This document shows positions 19,584 through 29,022 of a DNA stretch of 64,000 nt, one piece after another (within the stretch, counting starts at the first letter, position 1; every line of letters begins with the position of its first letter). The translations under genes were made by a program, and so were the position numbers. The stretch is from contig NZ_JABBHF010000010.1 in the NCBI RefSeq assembly GCF_012910715.1, forward strand, positions 1 to 64,000. Direction: 5' to 3'. The notes beneath the pieces were generated by a model. That model was not told where the DNA came from, searched no databases, and worked only from the letters and a program-made list of their open reading frames with translations. The stretch is from Flavivirga algicola. GTDB lineage: Bacteria; Bacteroidota; Bacteroidia; Flavobacteriales; Flavobacteriaceae.

Positions 19584-22500
19584 TTATTCTAAAATAGGCT
19601 CGATACTAAAAGTATATTTCATGGGTTCAGGATATATAAGATACGCTTGATAAGGCAAGAGCCCCCAACTTGTATCGCCGCCTACGCCCATTTGTTTGTA
19701 ATCAATATTTAAATTGATATGTTCGCGGGGTACAATATCAGTAGTATGTCTGTTTTTACCTGTAGGCTCAAAATCGTCGTTATTAAAATGATTGATGTTG
19801 AAGTTAAGATATTGCTGACTTGAAAACCGTAGCCCTTGTTTTTCTTTATTCTTCACCTCCAGCCATCTTGTGTCTGTTCTATAGCCATTTTCTTGTGGCC
19901 TAATGTATGGGACATAAAAATCTTTAGCTTCGGCTTCATAAAGTCCTAAAAAAGCCGATTCTTTACGATCTGGGTAGTTTTCATGGGGGCCTCTACCATA
20001 ATAGCTCACATTATCTAAGCTTTTATTTAACTTAAGATTCATGCCCATACGAGGTATCAATCCCTTGCCTCCAGTTCTTTCAAAAACATATTGAACCTTG
20101 ATTTTTCCTCTGTCATCTATTGTATAATTTATAAAGAAGTTAGCAATATCTGGATTTGATTTTTGAATGCTCACCATAATTTTATTATTAGCCAACTTTT
20201 GCCATGTCACCCTTTTAAGTTTCAACTTTGATTCTATAGCCTTCCATTTAAATGATTTTTCAGGCATTTTAGCCCCCAAATCATTATCTACTGGTGCTCT
20301 CCAGGTATTTAAGATAAGTGGAGAAGTCATCCAGTTTTCGCCATTCACTTCATATGTAGATAGATTTCCTTTTGATTTGTCAAACTTAATAACAATATCC
20401 TCATTACTCTCAATTGCTATTTGATTGTCAGATTCTAGAACTTTTATTTTTTCAACAGGGTTTGATTCATCATGAGTAAACACTGCCTTTTGAATAATAA
20501 ATTGATCTTTCGCTATTTCATGTCCTTTGGGCAAAAGATTTTTGGACATTTTTGTTTTCCAATAGAAGTTTATTAAATACTCATGGTTGGGATTTATAGC
20601 AGGTATTTGCTCCTTTAAGCTAATAGTTTGCTTTGATAATGGCGCACCATCTACTAACAAAGTACCATGCTTAGTCTTAGTTCCATTATCGAACAATTCC
20701 CATACTAAATCGAAATCAGATAAATTGGAGAAAAAGTTTTCATTAAAAATTTTGAATGTTAATGCTTTCGAGTCCAACATTTTCATATGAATACTTTGAT
20801 ATTGTTTTTTAACTTCCCAAAGAGCCGGTTGAATTGTTCTATCTGGAAATATTAAACCATTTAAGCAAAAGGCTCCAGAATGTTGTTTCCCCTCAGGTTC
20901 GAAATCACCCCCGTAAGCCCAATATTCTTGACCCTTTTCATTAGCTATTGTAATTCCTTGGTCTACCCAATCCCAAATAAAACCACCTTGAACTCTTGGT
21001 TCTTTCCTTACAAAATCCCACAATTCTTTAAGGTTTCCTGTACTATTGCCCATCGAATGGGCATACTCTACCCATATAAAAGGGCGATTAGGGTTTGCAG
21101 GTAAATGTTCTTTTTCAATATTTACGATAAGGGCATACATATAACCAATAATATCTGTATGACGAATATGAGCAAAATCTGGATCAACCTCGGCTCTGTC
21201 GTAAGAAACTAAACGTGTATGGTCCTGTTCTTTCAACCAATTGTAACTATCAATAAACGGTTTTCCTGTACCCGTCTCATTACCCATAGACCATATTACT
21301 ACCGATGGATTGTTTTTGTCTCTATAAAACAAACGCTGAATACGATCTGTGATCGATGCATAGTAACTGGGATCTCTTGCGACTTCATTTACAATCCATC
21401 CATACCCATGCGCTTCAATATTAGCTTCGTCAATCACGTATATCCCATATTGATTACACAGTTTGTACCAATAAGGGTCATCAGGATAGTGAGATGTTCT
21501 AACCGCATTAATGTTGAATTGTTTCATGAGTTGAACATCCTTTAACATCATGTCTTTAGATATCACATGACCAAATTTAGGGTCATGTTCATGACGGTTA
21601 ACCCCCTTAAATAAAATGGGCTGGCCATTAACTAATAATTGCCCATTTTTAAGTTCTACCGTTCTAAACCCTAATTGATGTGATGTGCATTCTAATATTT
21701 CATCCTTACTATCTTTTAAAGCAATGGTTAGTGTATATAAATTGGGATTTTCTGCAGACCAAGGTTTTACGTTTTTAATAGTCGTTTTGAATTCCAAGGT
21801 GTTTTTCTTTCCTTTTCGTAAAGAAACATCCTGACTTGAATTAAAAATAGCACGATCTCCATCATATAGTTTAACAGCTACTTTTCCTGTATTGCTTGAT
21901 CCTACATTCTTAAGATCAACCGATAGATCTAATAACCCATTAACCAAGGATGTATCTAAAGTGGTTTTTGCAAAAAAATCATGGATCATCAATTTTGGTC
22001 TGGCGTGCAGAAACACATCTCTTTCGATCCCTGCCAAACGCCAAAAATCGATATCTTCTATATAATTAGCATCTGTAAATTTATAAACTTCTACAGCTAC
22101 TTCATTTTTGCCCTGTTTTATAAATGATGTTATATTGAATTCTGCTGGTAATTTACTTCCTTGGCTATAACCTACTTTTTGACCATTTACCCACAAATAA
22201 AATGCAGATTTTACCGCTCCAAAATGAATGTAAATTTCTTTATCAGCCCATGAAGCATCTATATTAAATACTCTTTTGTATTGACCAACAGGATTATAAT
22301 CATGAGGAACAAAAGGTTTATTTTTAGGGAATGGGTAGGTAATATTGGCATAAAAAGGATATCCAAACCCGTACATTTCCCAGTTAGAAGGCACTGGTAT
22401 TCTTTCCTTTAAATCGTTACTATTAAGTTCGTAAAACTTTTTGTCGCGTTTATCCGCATTTTCACTCCAATTAAATTGCCAAATTCCATTTAAGGATTGG

Positions 22501-22685
22501 TAATGTGTTGTGTTCAGTTCATCTTTAATAGCATCATCTTCAGAATTGTATGAAATGAAATAAGCATGAGGATCTTCTTTATTAATTTCTATGATTTCGG
22601 GGTTTTCCCAATCTAAAGTTTGTGAAAAACATACAAGATTGGTAATAAAGAATACTATTGTTAAATGGTATTTCATACGATTCAT
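19584..22685 (-). CDS. GH2 beta-galactosidase, LacZ-like, exported
   Basis: The protein has about 1033 residues from the start at 22685, chosen because MNRMKYHLTIVFFITNLVCF followed by SQ is a signal peptide; in-frame ATGs at 22715 and 22676 are alternatives. Its order is sugar-binding jelly roll (NGIWQFNWSEN, PVPSNWEMYGFGYP), immunoglobulin-like domain, TIM barrel (FKGVNRHEHDP), a second immunoglobulin-like domain and the beta-galactosidase small chain (YYGRGPHENYPDR). The acid/base Glu is in WSMGNETG (about 470) and the nucleophile Glu is in WVEYAHSMGNS (about 540), as in E. coli LacZ. It should release terminal beta-galactose in the periplasm or at the surface. It diverges from the GntR regulator, which ties it to the following sugar locus. 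Confidence 0.93.
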   Translation of the reverse strand: MNRMKYHLTIVFFITNLVCFSQTLDWENPEIIEINKEDPHAYFISYNSEDDAIKDELNTTHYQSLNGIWQFNWSENADKRDKKFYELNSNDLKERIPVPSNWEMYGFGYPFYANITYPFPKNKPFVPHDYNPVGQYKRVFNIDASWADKEIYIHFGAVKSAFYLWVNGQKVGYSQGSKLPAEFNITSFIKQGKNEVAVEVYKFTDANYIEDIDFWRLAGIERDVFLHARPKLMIHDFFAKTTLDTSLVNGLLDLSVDLKNVGSSNTGKVAVKLYDGDRAIFNSSQDVSLRKGKKNTLEFKTTIKNVKPWSAENPNLYTLTIALKDSKDEILECTSHQLGFRTVELKNGQLLVNGQPILFKGVNRHEHDPKFGHVISKDMMLKDVQLMKQFNINAVRTSHYPDDPYWYKLCNQYGIYVIDEANIEAHGYGWIVNEVARDPSYYASITDRIQRLFYRDKNNPSVVIWSMGNETGTGKPFIDSYNWLKEQDHTRLVSYDRAEVDPDFAHIRHTDIIGYMYALIVNIEKEHLPANPNRPFIWVEYAHSMGNSTGNLKELWDFVRKEPRVQGGFIWDWVDQGITIANEKGQEYWAYGGDFEPEGKQHSGAFCLNGLIFPDRTIQPALWEVKKQYQSIHMKMLDSKALTFKIFNENFFSNLSDFDLVWELFDNGTKTKHGTLLVDGAPLSKQTISLKEQIPAINPNHEYLINFYWKTKMSKNLLPKGHEIAKDQFIIQKAVFTHDESNPVEKIKVLESDNQIAIESNEDIVIKFDKSKGNLSTYEVNGENWMTSPLILNTWRAPVDNDLGAKMPEKSFKWKAIESKLKLKRVTWQKLANNKIMVSIQKSNPDIANFFINYTIDDRGKIKVQYVFERTGGKGLIPRMGMNLKLNKSLDNVSYYGRGPHENYPDRKESAFLGLYEAEAKDFYVPYIRPQENGYRTDTRWLEVKNKEKQGLRFSSQQYLNFNINHFNNDDFEPTGKNRHTTDIVPREHINLNIDYKQMGVGGDTSWGLLPYQAYLIYPEPMKYTFSIEPILE

Positions 22686-22893
22686 TTTCTGTTCTATATT
22701 TAATTTACATATCAACCAAAGATAAGTTTTCCTAATTAACCAAAAAAGGAAGCATGTATTTGAGATAATTGATCAAAAAAGCTTCAATATATTTTAGCCT
22801 CTTTTTAATTTTTAATACTTTTCTAAAAATTTAAAATAAATGTATTACATTTTATAGGTTTTTGAAAATTAAGATCTGTAACCAAGCCCATGT

Positions 22894-23910
22894 ATGAGTA
22901 TTTTATTTGAAAATATAAATAAACAAAAAGAAATTGTAACATTCACTAAGCATGAACAAATAGTTAATGCCATATTAAATGCCATAGAATCTAAAGCGTT
23001 AAAAAGAGGAGATCGTTTACCATCTATTAACAAAATGGTAGCAGAAATTGGTTTTGCACGTAAAACGATAGTTAAGGCTTATGAAGATTTAAAAGGGAGA
23101 GGTATTGTAGAATCTAAAAATTTTAAGGGCTATTACATTGCAGATGTAAATACAAATACAAAATTGCGAGTAGCCCTTTTACTCTTTGCCTTTCATTCAT
23201 TTCAAGAAGACTTCTATAACACTTTTAGAAAGGAATTAGGAAAAAAATATATAATTAATGTTTTTTTTCATCATAACAACATAGATGTTTTTAAGGATAT
23301 CCTAACAAGAATTTCAGGAAGGTATGGCATGTATGTTGTTGCTCCTATTCAAACAAAGGAAGCTGGGCTGTTATTAAAAAATATCCCGAGTGAAAAATTA
23401 TTGGTCATAGATAGGCATATCCCTTTGCCTGGTGACTATTCTTATATCGCTCAAGAATTTGAAGACGCAACTTATAACCAATTAAAAAAACTACTTCCAG
23501 AGATAAAAAAATATAAAAAATTTATCCTATTCTTTAAGGAAGATACAGATAATCCATTGGGTGTTTTTAACGCGTTCAATAAATTTATTCAAGAATTCAA
23601 TATTAAAGCCAAGGTAGAAAGAGAATATAAAAAAGGAAGTGTTGCCAAAAACAATCTATATTTTTTTATCAGTGATAATTATTTATGGGAAATTCTTAGA
23701 GACAGTAAGTTAAAAAACTATATCATTGGAGAAGATATAGGTGTTTTGGCCCATAACGATAATGCCGTTAAAGAAATAATTTTTGGTGGGATCACTACAA
23801 TTTCTACCGATTTTAAAAAAATGGCTTTAGAATCTGCAAATTTTATAAAATTTAGAGAGCCAACTCGTAAAATAATGCCTTCTGAACTCATTCATAGAAA
23901 TTCATTGTAA
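22894..23910 (+). CDS. GntR-family transcriptional regulator with sugar-binding-like C-terminal domain
   Basis: The 338-residue protein has an N-terminal GntR winged helix (about 15-85), with ALKRGDRLPSINKMVAEIGF and ARKTIVKAYEDLKGRGIVES. Residues about 92-335 resemble a LacI/periplasmic-binding-protein domain (LRVALLLFAFHSFQEDF, PLGVFNAF, ITTISTDFKKMA). The effector is therefore probably a small sugar derivative. It lies between the divergent beta-galactosidase gene and susC, the usual place for a local regulator. Candidate operators are the three 17-bp repeats at 24144-24228. Confidence 0.88.
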   Translation: MSILFENINKQKEIVTFTKHEQIVNAILNAIESKALKRGDRLPSINKMVAEIGFARKTIVKAYEDLKGRGIVESKNFKGYYIADVNTNTKLRVALLLFAFHSFQEDFYNTFRKELGKKYIINVFFHHNNIDVFKDILTRISGRYGMYVVAPIQTKEAGLLLKNIPSEKLLVIDRHIPLPGDYSYIAQEFEDATYNQLKKLLPEIKKYKKFILFFKEDTDNPLGVFNAFNKFIQEFNIKAKVEREYKKGSVAKNNLYFFISDNYLWEILRDSKLKNYIIGEDIGVLAHNDNAVKEIIFGGITTISTDFKKMALESANFIKFREPTRKIMPSELIHRNSL

Positions 23911-24254
23911 CACCAATTATTTTTTGTCTAAATATAGAAACTTTTGCAACTTTAAAAAAGTGTTTCAATGTATAAATTATTCATTATTTGAAGCTTTTAC
24001 TTACAAAATAATATTGTTTTAATTTATTCTAAAAAACGCATTATAGCAATAATTTAAAGGATTTCACATATAACTGTCTGTTTTTTAGGTGCTTTTTTTC
24101 GATATTCTTAAAATGTATCAATATTTTTTATATATTTGCAAAGTAGCATACTGTATCATACTTTGTAATTTTTAAAGTAGCATACTATATCATAATATAA
24201 AATAAACAAAGTAGCATACTGTAGCACAAATTAAACTAACTTAAATATTGACTT
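23911..24254 (+). promoter_or_regulatory. susC upstream region with -7 element and three phased repeats
   Basis: This gene-free stretch of about 340 bp contains TATATTTG (24131-24138), an exact TAnnTTTG -7 motif. Directly after it are three copies of a 17-bp sequence at 24144-24160, 24178-24194 and 24212-24228, spaced exactly 34 bp. The rest is AT-rich and shows no other feature. Confidence 0.65.
24144..24228 (+). repeat. Three direct repeats TAGCATACTGTATCATA, 34-bp period; candidate GntR operators
   Basis: Copy 1 is TAGCATACTGTATCATA, copy 2 TAGCATACTATATCATA and copy 3 TAGCATACTGTAGCACA. Each is an imperfect palindrome around a central base with an ATAC-N-GTAT core, the size and symmetry of GntR-family operators. 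Placed at and just after the presumed transcription start, bound protein would block initiation or escape. The regulator is not proven; the adjacent GntR protein is the best candidate. Confidence 0.6.
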
Positions 24255-27200
24255 ATGAAAAAAAATGTACTAAGACAGCTATTTGCCTTAGTCTTTCCCC
24301 TTCTGGGAATTATGGCTAATGCGCAAGTATCAACTGTTTCGGGAACAGTTACAGATGGAGAATTTCCGCTTCCTGGAGTTAACATTGTTGTAAAAAATAC
24401 AACGAATGGAACTTCATCAGATTTCGACGGAAATTTCACCATTAATGATGTGAGTCCTGGAGACATTATTGTTTTTAGCTATGTTGGGTATAAAGCCCAA
24501 GAAGTTACAATTGGAAGTGAAACTACAATTAATGTTATCTTAATTGAAGATACTGCAGCATTAGATGAGGTAGTTATTGTAGGTTATGGAACATCAAACA
24601 AGCGTGAATTAACAGGTTCTGTTGGAACTGTTAAAGGAGGTGATTTAGCAAACACAGTTGCAGGTAATCCAACTGCAGCGCTACAAGGAAAACTTACTGG
24701 AATACAAGTTGAAAACCCAGGAGGGCAACCAGGAGGAACTGGTAACGTATTTATTAGAGGGATCAACTCTTTAAGTAATGCATCACCACTTTATATAGTG
24801 GATGGATTATTTGTAGATAACATGAATTATATTAATCCCTTAGATATCGATAATATTTCTGTTTTAAAAGATGCTGCCGCCGCCGCAATCTATGGTTCCA
24901 GAGCAGCCAATGGTGTCGTTTTAATTAAAACAAAACATGGTAGAAAAAATAAAGGCTTAGAAATTACTTTTAATTCTAGAATTGGTTTCGATACACCAAG
25001 TAAAAAATTAGATTTTATTAATGGTCAGCAATATACCGATTATCTAAATCAGCGATTTGCTAACGATGGTAGTTCTACAACTGTTTCTTTTAACGGTGTG
25101 AATACAGATTGGCAAGAAGAAAATCTTCAGAGCGGACTTATTGAAGATTACGGACTTTCATTATCTGGTGGAGGTGAGAAATCATCTTATTATTCTTCAA
25201 TCAACTATTTTTATCAAGATGGTATCTTAGTAGGTTCTGGTTTTAAAAGATTGAATGCCCGATTTAATAGCAGTCATGAATTCGGAAAATTTAAACTAAC
25301 ACAATCATTAGGTCTTACCGAAGCTAAATTGCAACGAAATAACTGGTATGGGTTTGATGGTACTACAGCACCTACCGTTGCACTAAGAAATGCTAATAAC
25401 GAAGGTGGTTTTGAAGCTCCGTCAACAGATATTCACGGTCCTGGAGGCGTAAATCAATTTGCTTTAGCTTCATTAGAAAACAATTTAGTAACAACACGAA
25501 CTCTATTTGCGAGCTTAAAGCTAGATTATCATATTACAGAAGATTTAACGGCTGGAGTTAATTTAGGTATTGATTATACCAATCAGAAACAGTTCCAATT
25601 TACACCAACTTATTTTATGAGTCTTGTGGATCCAGTAAGAAACGTAAATGATCTAAACGATCTTACAGATGCAAGAATTGATGCTATTAATTTATTATTT
25701 GAGCCAACAATATCTTATAAAAAAACATTTAATGATGTCCATAAAGTATCGGCCGTATTAGGTTATACACGTTTTATTGAAACCGAAGACGCCAGTGGTA
25801 TATATGGACAAGGCACACCCGCAAATAGCATACAAGTCGTTTCTGCTTTGCCTTCAAGTGATCAAAATATATTATTAGGTCAAAACAATAAGGCTGGTTT
25901 AGTTTCTTATTTTGGAAGGTTGAATTACAACTACGATGACAAATATATTTTCTCTGGGACCTTGAGAAGAGATGCTTCGTCTAGATTCGCCAAAGAAAAT
26001 CAAGAAGGGTACTTCCCCTCAGTTTCTGCTGCATGGAATATTAGTAATGAAGCGTTTTGGAAATCTGAAACCATTAATTTTTTCAAGCTAAGAATGTCTT
26101 ATGGAGAGTTAGGATCTTATCCAGATGTATTTTACCCTACTCAAGCCGTTTTTCTGGCTAATCAATCCAATACCAGTTTTGGAGGAGGCGTAGCTAATGG
26201 ATTAGCTCAAACAACATTAGCAGACCAAAATTTAGTATGGGAAACAACCAAAACCTTCGATATAGGTGTGGATATGTCATTCTTAAACAGTGCTATTACA
26301 TTTTCTGCCGATTATTATTCTAAAGATGTTGAAGATGCATTGGTGCCTATTAGCGTTCCTTCAACAGCTGGTGTTAGTTTACCAGTGGTTAGAAATGCAG
26401 GAACTCTTATTAATAATGGTTTCGAATTTGATCTTACTTATAAAAAATCTGAAGGAGATTTTACCTATAGTGTAGGTACAAATTTCTCTTTTAACCTTAA
26501 AAACGAAGCTAAAGATATTCCAGCTACTATTTTAGGACCAGGAATAGATGAAGATTTACGTGTTGTAAATAGAACTGAGGCTAACGGGCCAGTTGGTGCA
26601 TTTTATGGTTGGGTAGTAGAAGATAAAGTAGACCCTGCTACCGGTGATTTTATTAGAGTGGATACTGATGGTGTTCCTGGAATTACTTCAGACGATCAAA
26701 CCATTATTGGAGATCCAACGCCTGATTTTACTTATGGTTTAAATTTTTCGGGTGAATACAAAAAATTTGATTTCTCACTGAATTTTAATGGCGTATCTGG
26801 TAACGAAATATATAACCTAAGTAGATATTACAATATCTTATGGCAAGATGGCGGTAAGTTAACCGATGTACTTAACTCATGGACGCCTTCAAATACCGAT
26901 ACCAATATTCCAAGAGCAACAGTAGATGATGAAGCAGGAAATAAAGAACCATCTTCCTTCTTTGTTGAAAATGGATCTTATTTCAGATTAAAAAACTTAG
27001 AAGTTGGTTATAATTTTGGAGAAAACGCATTAGGTGTTGATTGGATTAAAAGTGTGAGGCTGTCTCTCAACATTCAAAACGTTTTTGTAATAACGGATTA
27101 TTCTGGTTATGATCCAGACGTAGCATCAACAAATAGTGGTAGAGCAAATATTAACTCTGGAGTACCAGGTGTAAGAACAGACGTTAATCCTTTATTAGGT

Positions 27201-27269
27201 AGAGGCCTAGACCAAAGAGCATATCCTAATGCAAGAACATTCATGTTAGGCTTACAGGCTAAGTTTTAA
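24255..27269 (+). CDS. SusC/RagA-family TonB-linked outer-membrane transporter
   Basis: The 1004-residue protein begins with a signal peptide (ends MANAQ) and a carboxypeptidase-like regulatory domain (VSGTVTDGEFPLPGVNIVVK, about 27-100). A TonB box-like EVVIVGYGT follows, then the plug domain (ALQGKLTGIQV, GNVFIRGINSLSNASPLYIVDG) and a long beta barrel ending in F (GLQAKF). It imports an oligosaccharide or glycoside across the outer membrane with its SusD partner, whose gene starts 17 bp later. There is no STN domain, so it is not expected to signal to a FecR protein. This agrees with control by the local GntR regulator. Confidence 0.95.
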   Translation: MKKNVLRQLFALVFPLLGIMANAQVSTVSGTVTDGEFPLPGVNIVVKNTTNGTSSDFDGNFTINDVSPGDIIVFSYVGYKAQEVTIGSETTINVILIEDTAALDEVVIVGYGTSNKRELTGSVGTVKGGDLANTVAGNPTAALQGKLTGIQVENPGGQPGGTGNVFIRGINSLSNASPLYIVDGLFVDNMNYINPLDIDNISVLKDAAAAAIYGSRAANGVVLIKTKHGRKNKGLEITFNSRIGFDTPSKKLDFINGQQYTDYLNQRFANDGSSTTVSFNGVNTDWQEENLQSGLIEDYGLSLSGGGEKSSYYSSINYFYQDGILVGSGFKRLNARFNSSHEFGKFKLTQSLGLTEAKLQRNNWYGFDGTTAPTVALRNANNEGGFEAPSTDIHGPGGVNQFALASLENNLVTTRTLFASLKLDYHITEDLTAGVNLGIDYTNQKQFQFTPTYFMSLVDPVRNVNDLNDLTDARIDAINLLFEPTISYKKTFNDVHKVSAVLGYTRFIETEDASGIYGQGTPANSIQVVSALPSSDQNILLGQNNKAGLVSYFGRLNYNYDDKYIFSGTLRRDASSRFAKENQEGYFPSVSAAWNISNEAFWKSETINFFKLRMSYGELGSYPDVFYPTQAVFLANQSNTSFGGGVANGLAQTTLADQNLVWETTKTFDIGVDMSFLNSAITFSADYYSKDVEDALVPISVPSTAGVSLPVVRNAGTLINNGFEFDLTYKKSEGDFTYSVGTNFSFNLKNEAKDIPATILGPGIDEDLRVVNRTEANGPVGAFYGWVVEDKVDPATGDFIRVDTDGVPGITSDDQTIIGDPTPDFTYGLNFSGEYKKFDFSLNFNGVSGNEIYNLSRYYNILWQDGGKLTDVLNSWTPSNTDTNIPRATVDDEAGNKEPSSFFVENGSYFRLKNLEVGYNFGENALGVDWIKSVRLSLNIQNVFVITDYSGYDPDVASTNSGRANINSGVPGVRTDVNPLLGRGLDQRAYPNARTFMLGLQAKF

Positions 27270-27286
27270 TCAATAAAAAATACATT

Positions 27287-28855
27287 ATGAAAAAAATAAT
27301 AAAAATAAAGTCCTTATTAGGCATAATAACATGTTCGTTATTAGTATTGTTTGCTTGTTCTGATGATATCTTGGATCAACAAAATAACAATGCAACATCT
27401 ACAGCAAACTTTGGTACTTCTGTAGATCAGGTGAAGTCTGCCATCAATGGTGCCTTCCACCCAATTACAGGAACCTTTTTCTGGGGCAGAATTATACACA
27501 CAGGAGCGATGCTGCGTTCAGATGAATTCAATGTGTTTCCGTTTGGGTCAAACACAGCCATGTCAACATTTTTAGGAAACCCAGGGGACCGTTGGGCTAC
27601 CGAGCCATGGCAGGAACTTTATAAATCTATAGCCAGATGTAATAACATTATTATTAATACAACTGAAGCAGGTATTCAAGACCAAACAACTAGAGAAAAT
27701 CTAGTTGGACAAGCTTATTTCTTGCGTGCTTTCGATTATTGGCATTTAGTAAACCTTTATGGTAGTGTTCCTTTAATTACAGATTTACCAGATTTAGACA
27801 ATCTTTTAGTTAATAAAGCGCCAACAGCAGATATTTGGGCACAAATAATTTCGGATTTAGAAATGGCAGAAAATATGCTCCCAGATAGTTGGACAGGTGA
27901 AGATTTAGGAAGAGCAACATCTGGTGCCGCAACAGCTTTAAAAGGAAAAAGCTATTTGTACATGAAACAATACGGTGCCGCAACAACAGCTCTTAATAGC
28001 TTAATTGGTAGATACAGTTTATTGCCAGGGGCTCAGTTTGGAGACAATTTCTCAACCACGAATGAAAATAACAGCGAATCTGTATTCGAATTGCAATTTT
28101 TAGGACAAGAGACTTTTGTTTGGGGGTCTGATATCCCAGGAACGGGAAGCATGGGTAATTTTCATATAGATTATGCACCTCCCGCAAAATCACCAGATAG
28201 AAGCCATGTCGTGAACCCTTGGTTAAAAGATTTATATGAAGATCATGGTGATGTTATACGTAGAAATGAAACATTAGCATACGATTACCCAGGAGCAACA
28301 GGTTATGGTGGCGTTGATTTTAATACAGACTTTGTTGACGACATTCCATTTGCCACTGATGCTGGAGTAGAGGCTATTTTTTCTAAAAAATATTCAGGAA
28401 TGGATTTAGGCACAAGAGACCAAGTCGATTTCTTGGGAACAAATGTAGGAAACAATTGGAGAGTCATTCGGTATGCTGATGTCTTATTAATGTTAGCAGA
28501 AGCTTTAAATGAAGATGGTATGACATCTCAAGCCATACCATATGTAGATATGGTTAGAGAGCGTGCAGGATTAACTTTAATAGTAGATACCAACCCAGGC
28601 ATTAATCAAGCTGATATGCGTCAAGCTATTATAGATGAGCGAGCTATGGAATTAGCTGGTGAAGGGCATCGTTTCTTTGACTTGGTAAGATGGGATTTAG
28701 CAGACGATTATCTAGGACCTACATCCCTACATGGAGCACATCCTAAATCTTTAAGTGGTGGTACGTTCCAAACCAATAAACATGAGCTTATATGGATTCC
28801 AAATTCCGAAAGGGATTCTAATCCTAATCTTGGCCAAAACGATGGCTATAATTAA
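27287..28855 (+). CDS. SusD/RagB-family surface lipoprotein
   Basis: The 522-residue lipoprotein has the lipobox LLVLFAC (Cys near residue 24). The SusD-family TPR scaffold and C-terminal landmarks are present: GQAYFLRAFDYWHLVNLYG, RYADVLLMLAEALNE, INQADMRQAIIDERAMELAGEGHRFFDLVRW (landmark only, about 440-470) and a HELIWIPNSE ending. It is the substrate-capturing lid of the SusC transporter encoded just upstream. A hairpin terminator follows, which may lower expression of the downstream enzymes relative to susCD. Confidence 0.94.
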   Translation: MKKIIKIKSLLGIITCSLLVLFACSDDILDQQNNNATSTANFGTSVDQVKSAINGAFHPITGTFFWGRIIHTGAMLRSDEFNVFPFGSNTAMSTFLGNPGDRWATEPWQELYKSIARCNNIIINTTEAGIQDQTTRENLVGQAYFLRAFDYWHLVNLYGSVPLITDLPDLDNLLVNKAPTADIWAQIISDLEMAENMLPDSWTGEDLGRATSGAATALKGKSYLYMKQYGAATTALNSLIGRYSLLPGAQFGDNFSTTNENNSESVFELQFLGQETFVWGSDIPGTGSMGNFHIDYAPPAKSPDRSHVVNPWLKDLYEDHGDVIRRNETLAYDYPGATGYGGVDFNTDFVDDIPFATDAGVEAIFSKKYSGMDLGTRDQVDFLGTNVGNNWRVIRYADVLLMLAEALNEDGMTSQAIPYVDMVRERAGLTLIVDTNPGINQADMRQAIIDERAMELAGEGHRFFDLVRWDLADDYLGPTSLHGAHPKSLSGGTFQTNKHELIWIPNSERDSNPNLGQNDGYN

Positions 28856-28900
28856 TAGTAAAAGATATTTGATTTTTAGTTTGGTTTTTGAGTGAATAAG

Positions 28901-28930
28901 AGTCGAGTCCCTATAAAAATATACTCGACT
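28901..28930 (+). terminator. Hairpin between susD and the alpha-galactosidase gene
   Basis: AGTCGAGT (28901-28908) pairs with ACTCGACT (28923-28930) and is followed by TTTTAA. Flanking TTTGGTT and AACCAAA segments can lengthen the stem. It lies in the 167-bp gap and would act as a full or partial terminator. Confidence 0.6.
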
Positions 28931-29022
28931 TTTAACCAAACCAATTGAAAACATGTTCAAAATTTAGAAAAAGCTAAAGAAAAAAGTCAGATTAATAGTT
29001 CTCCCAATAGATAAAAAGTAGC

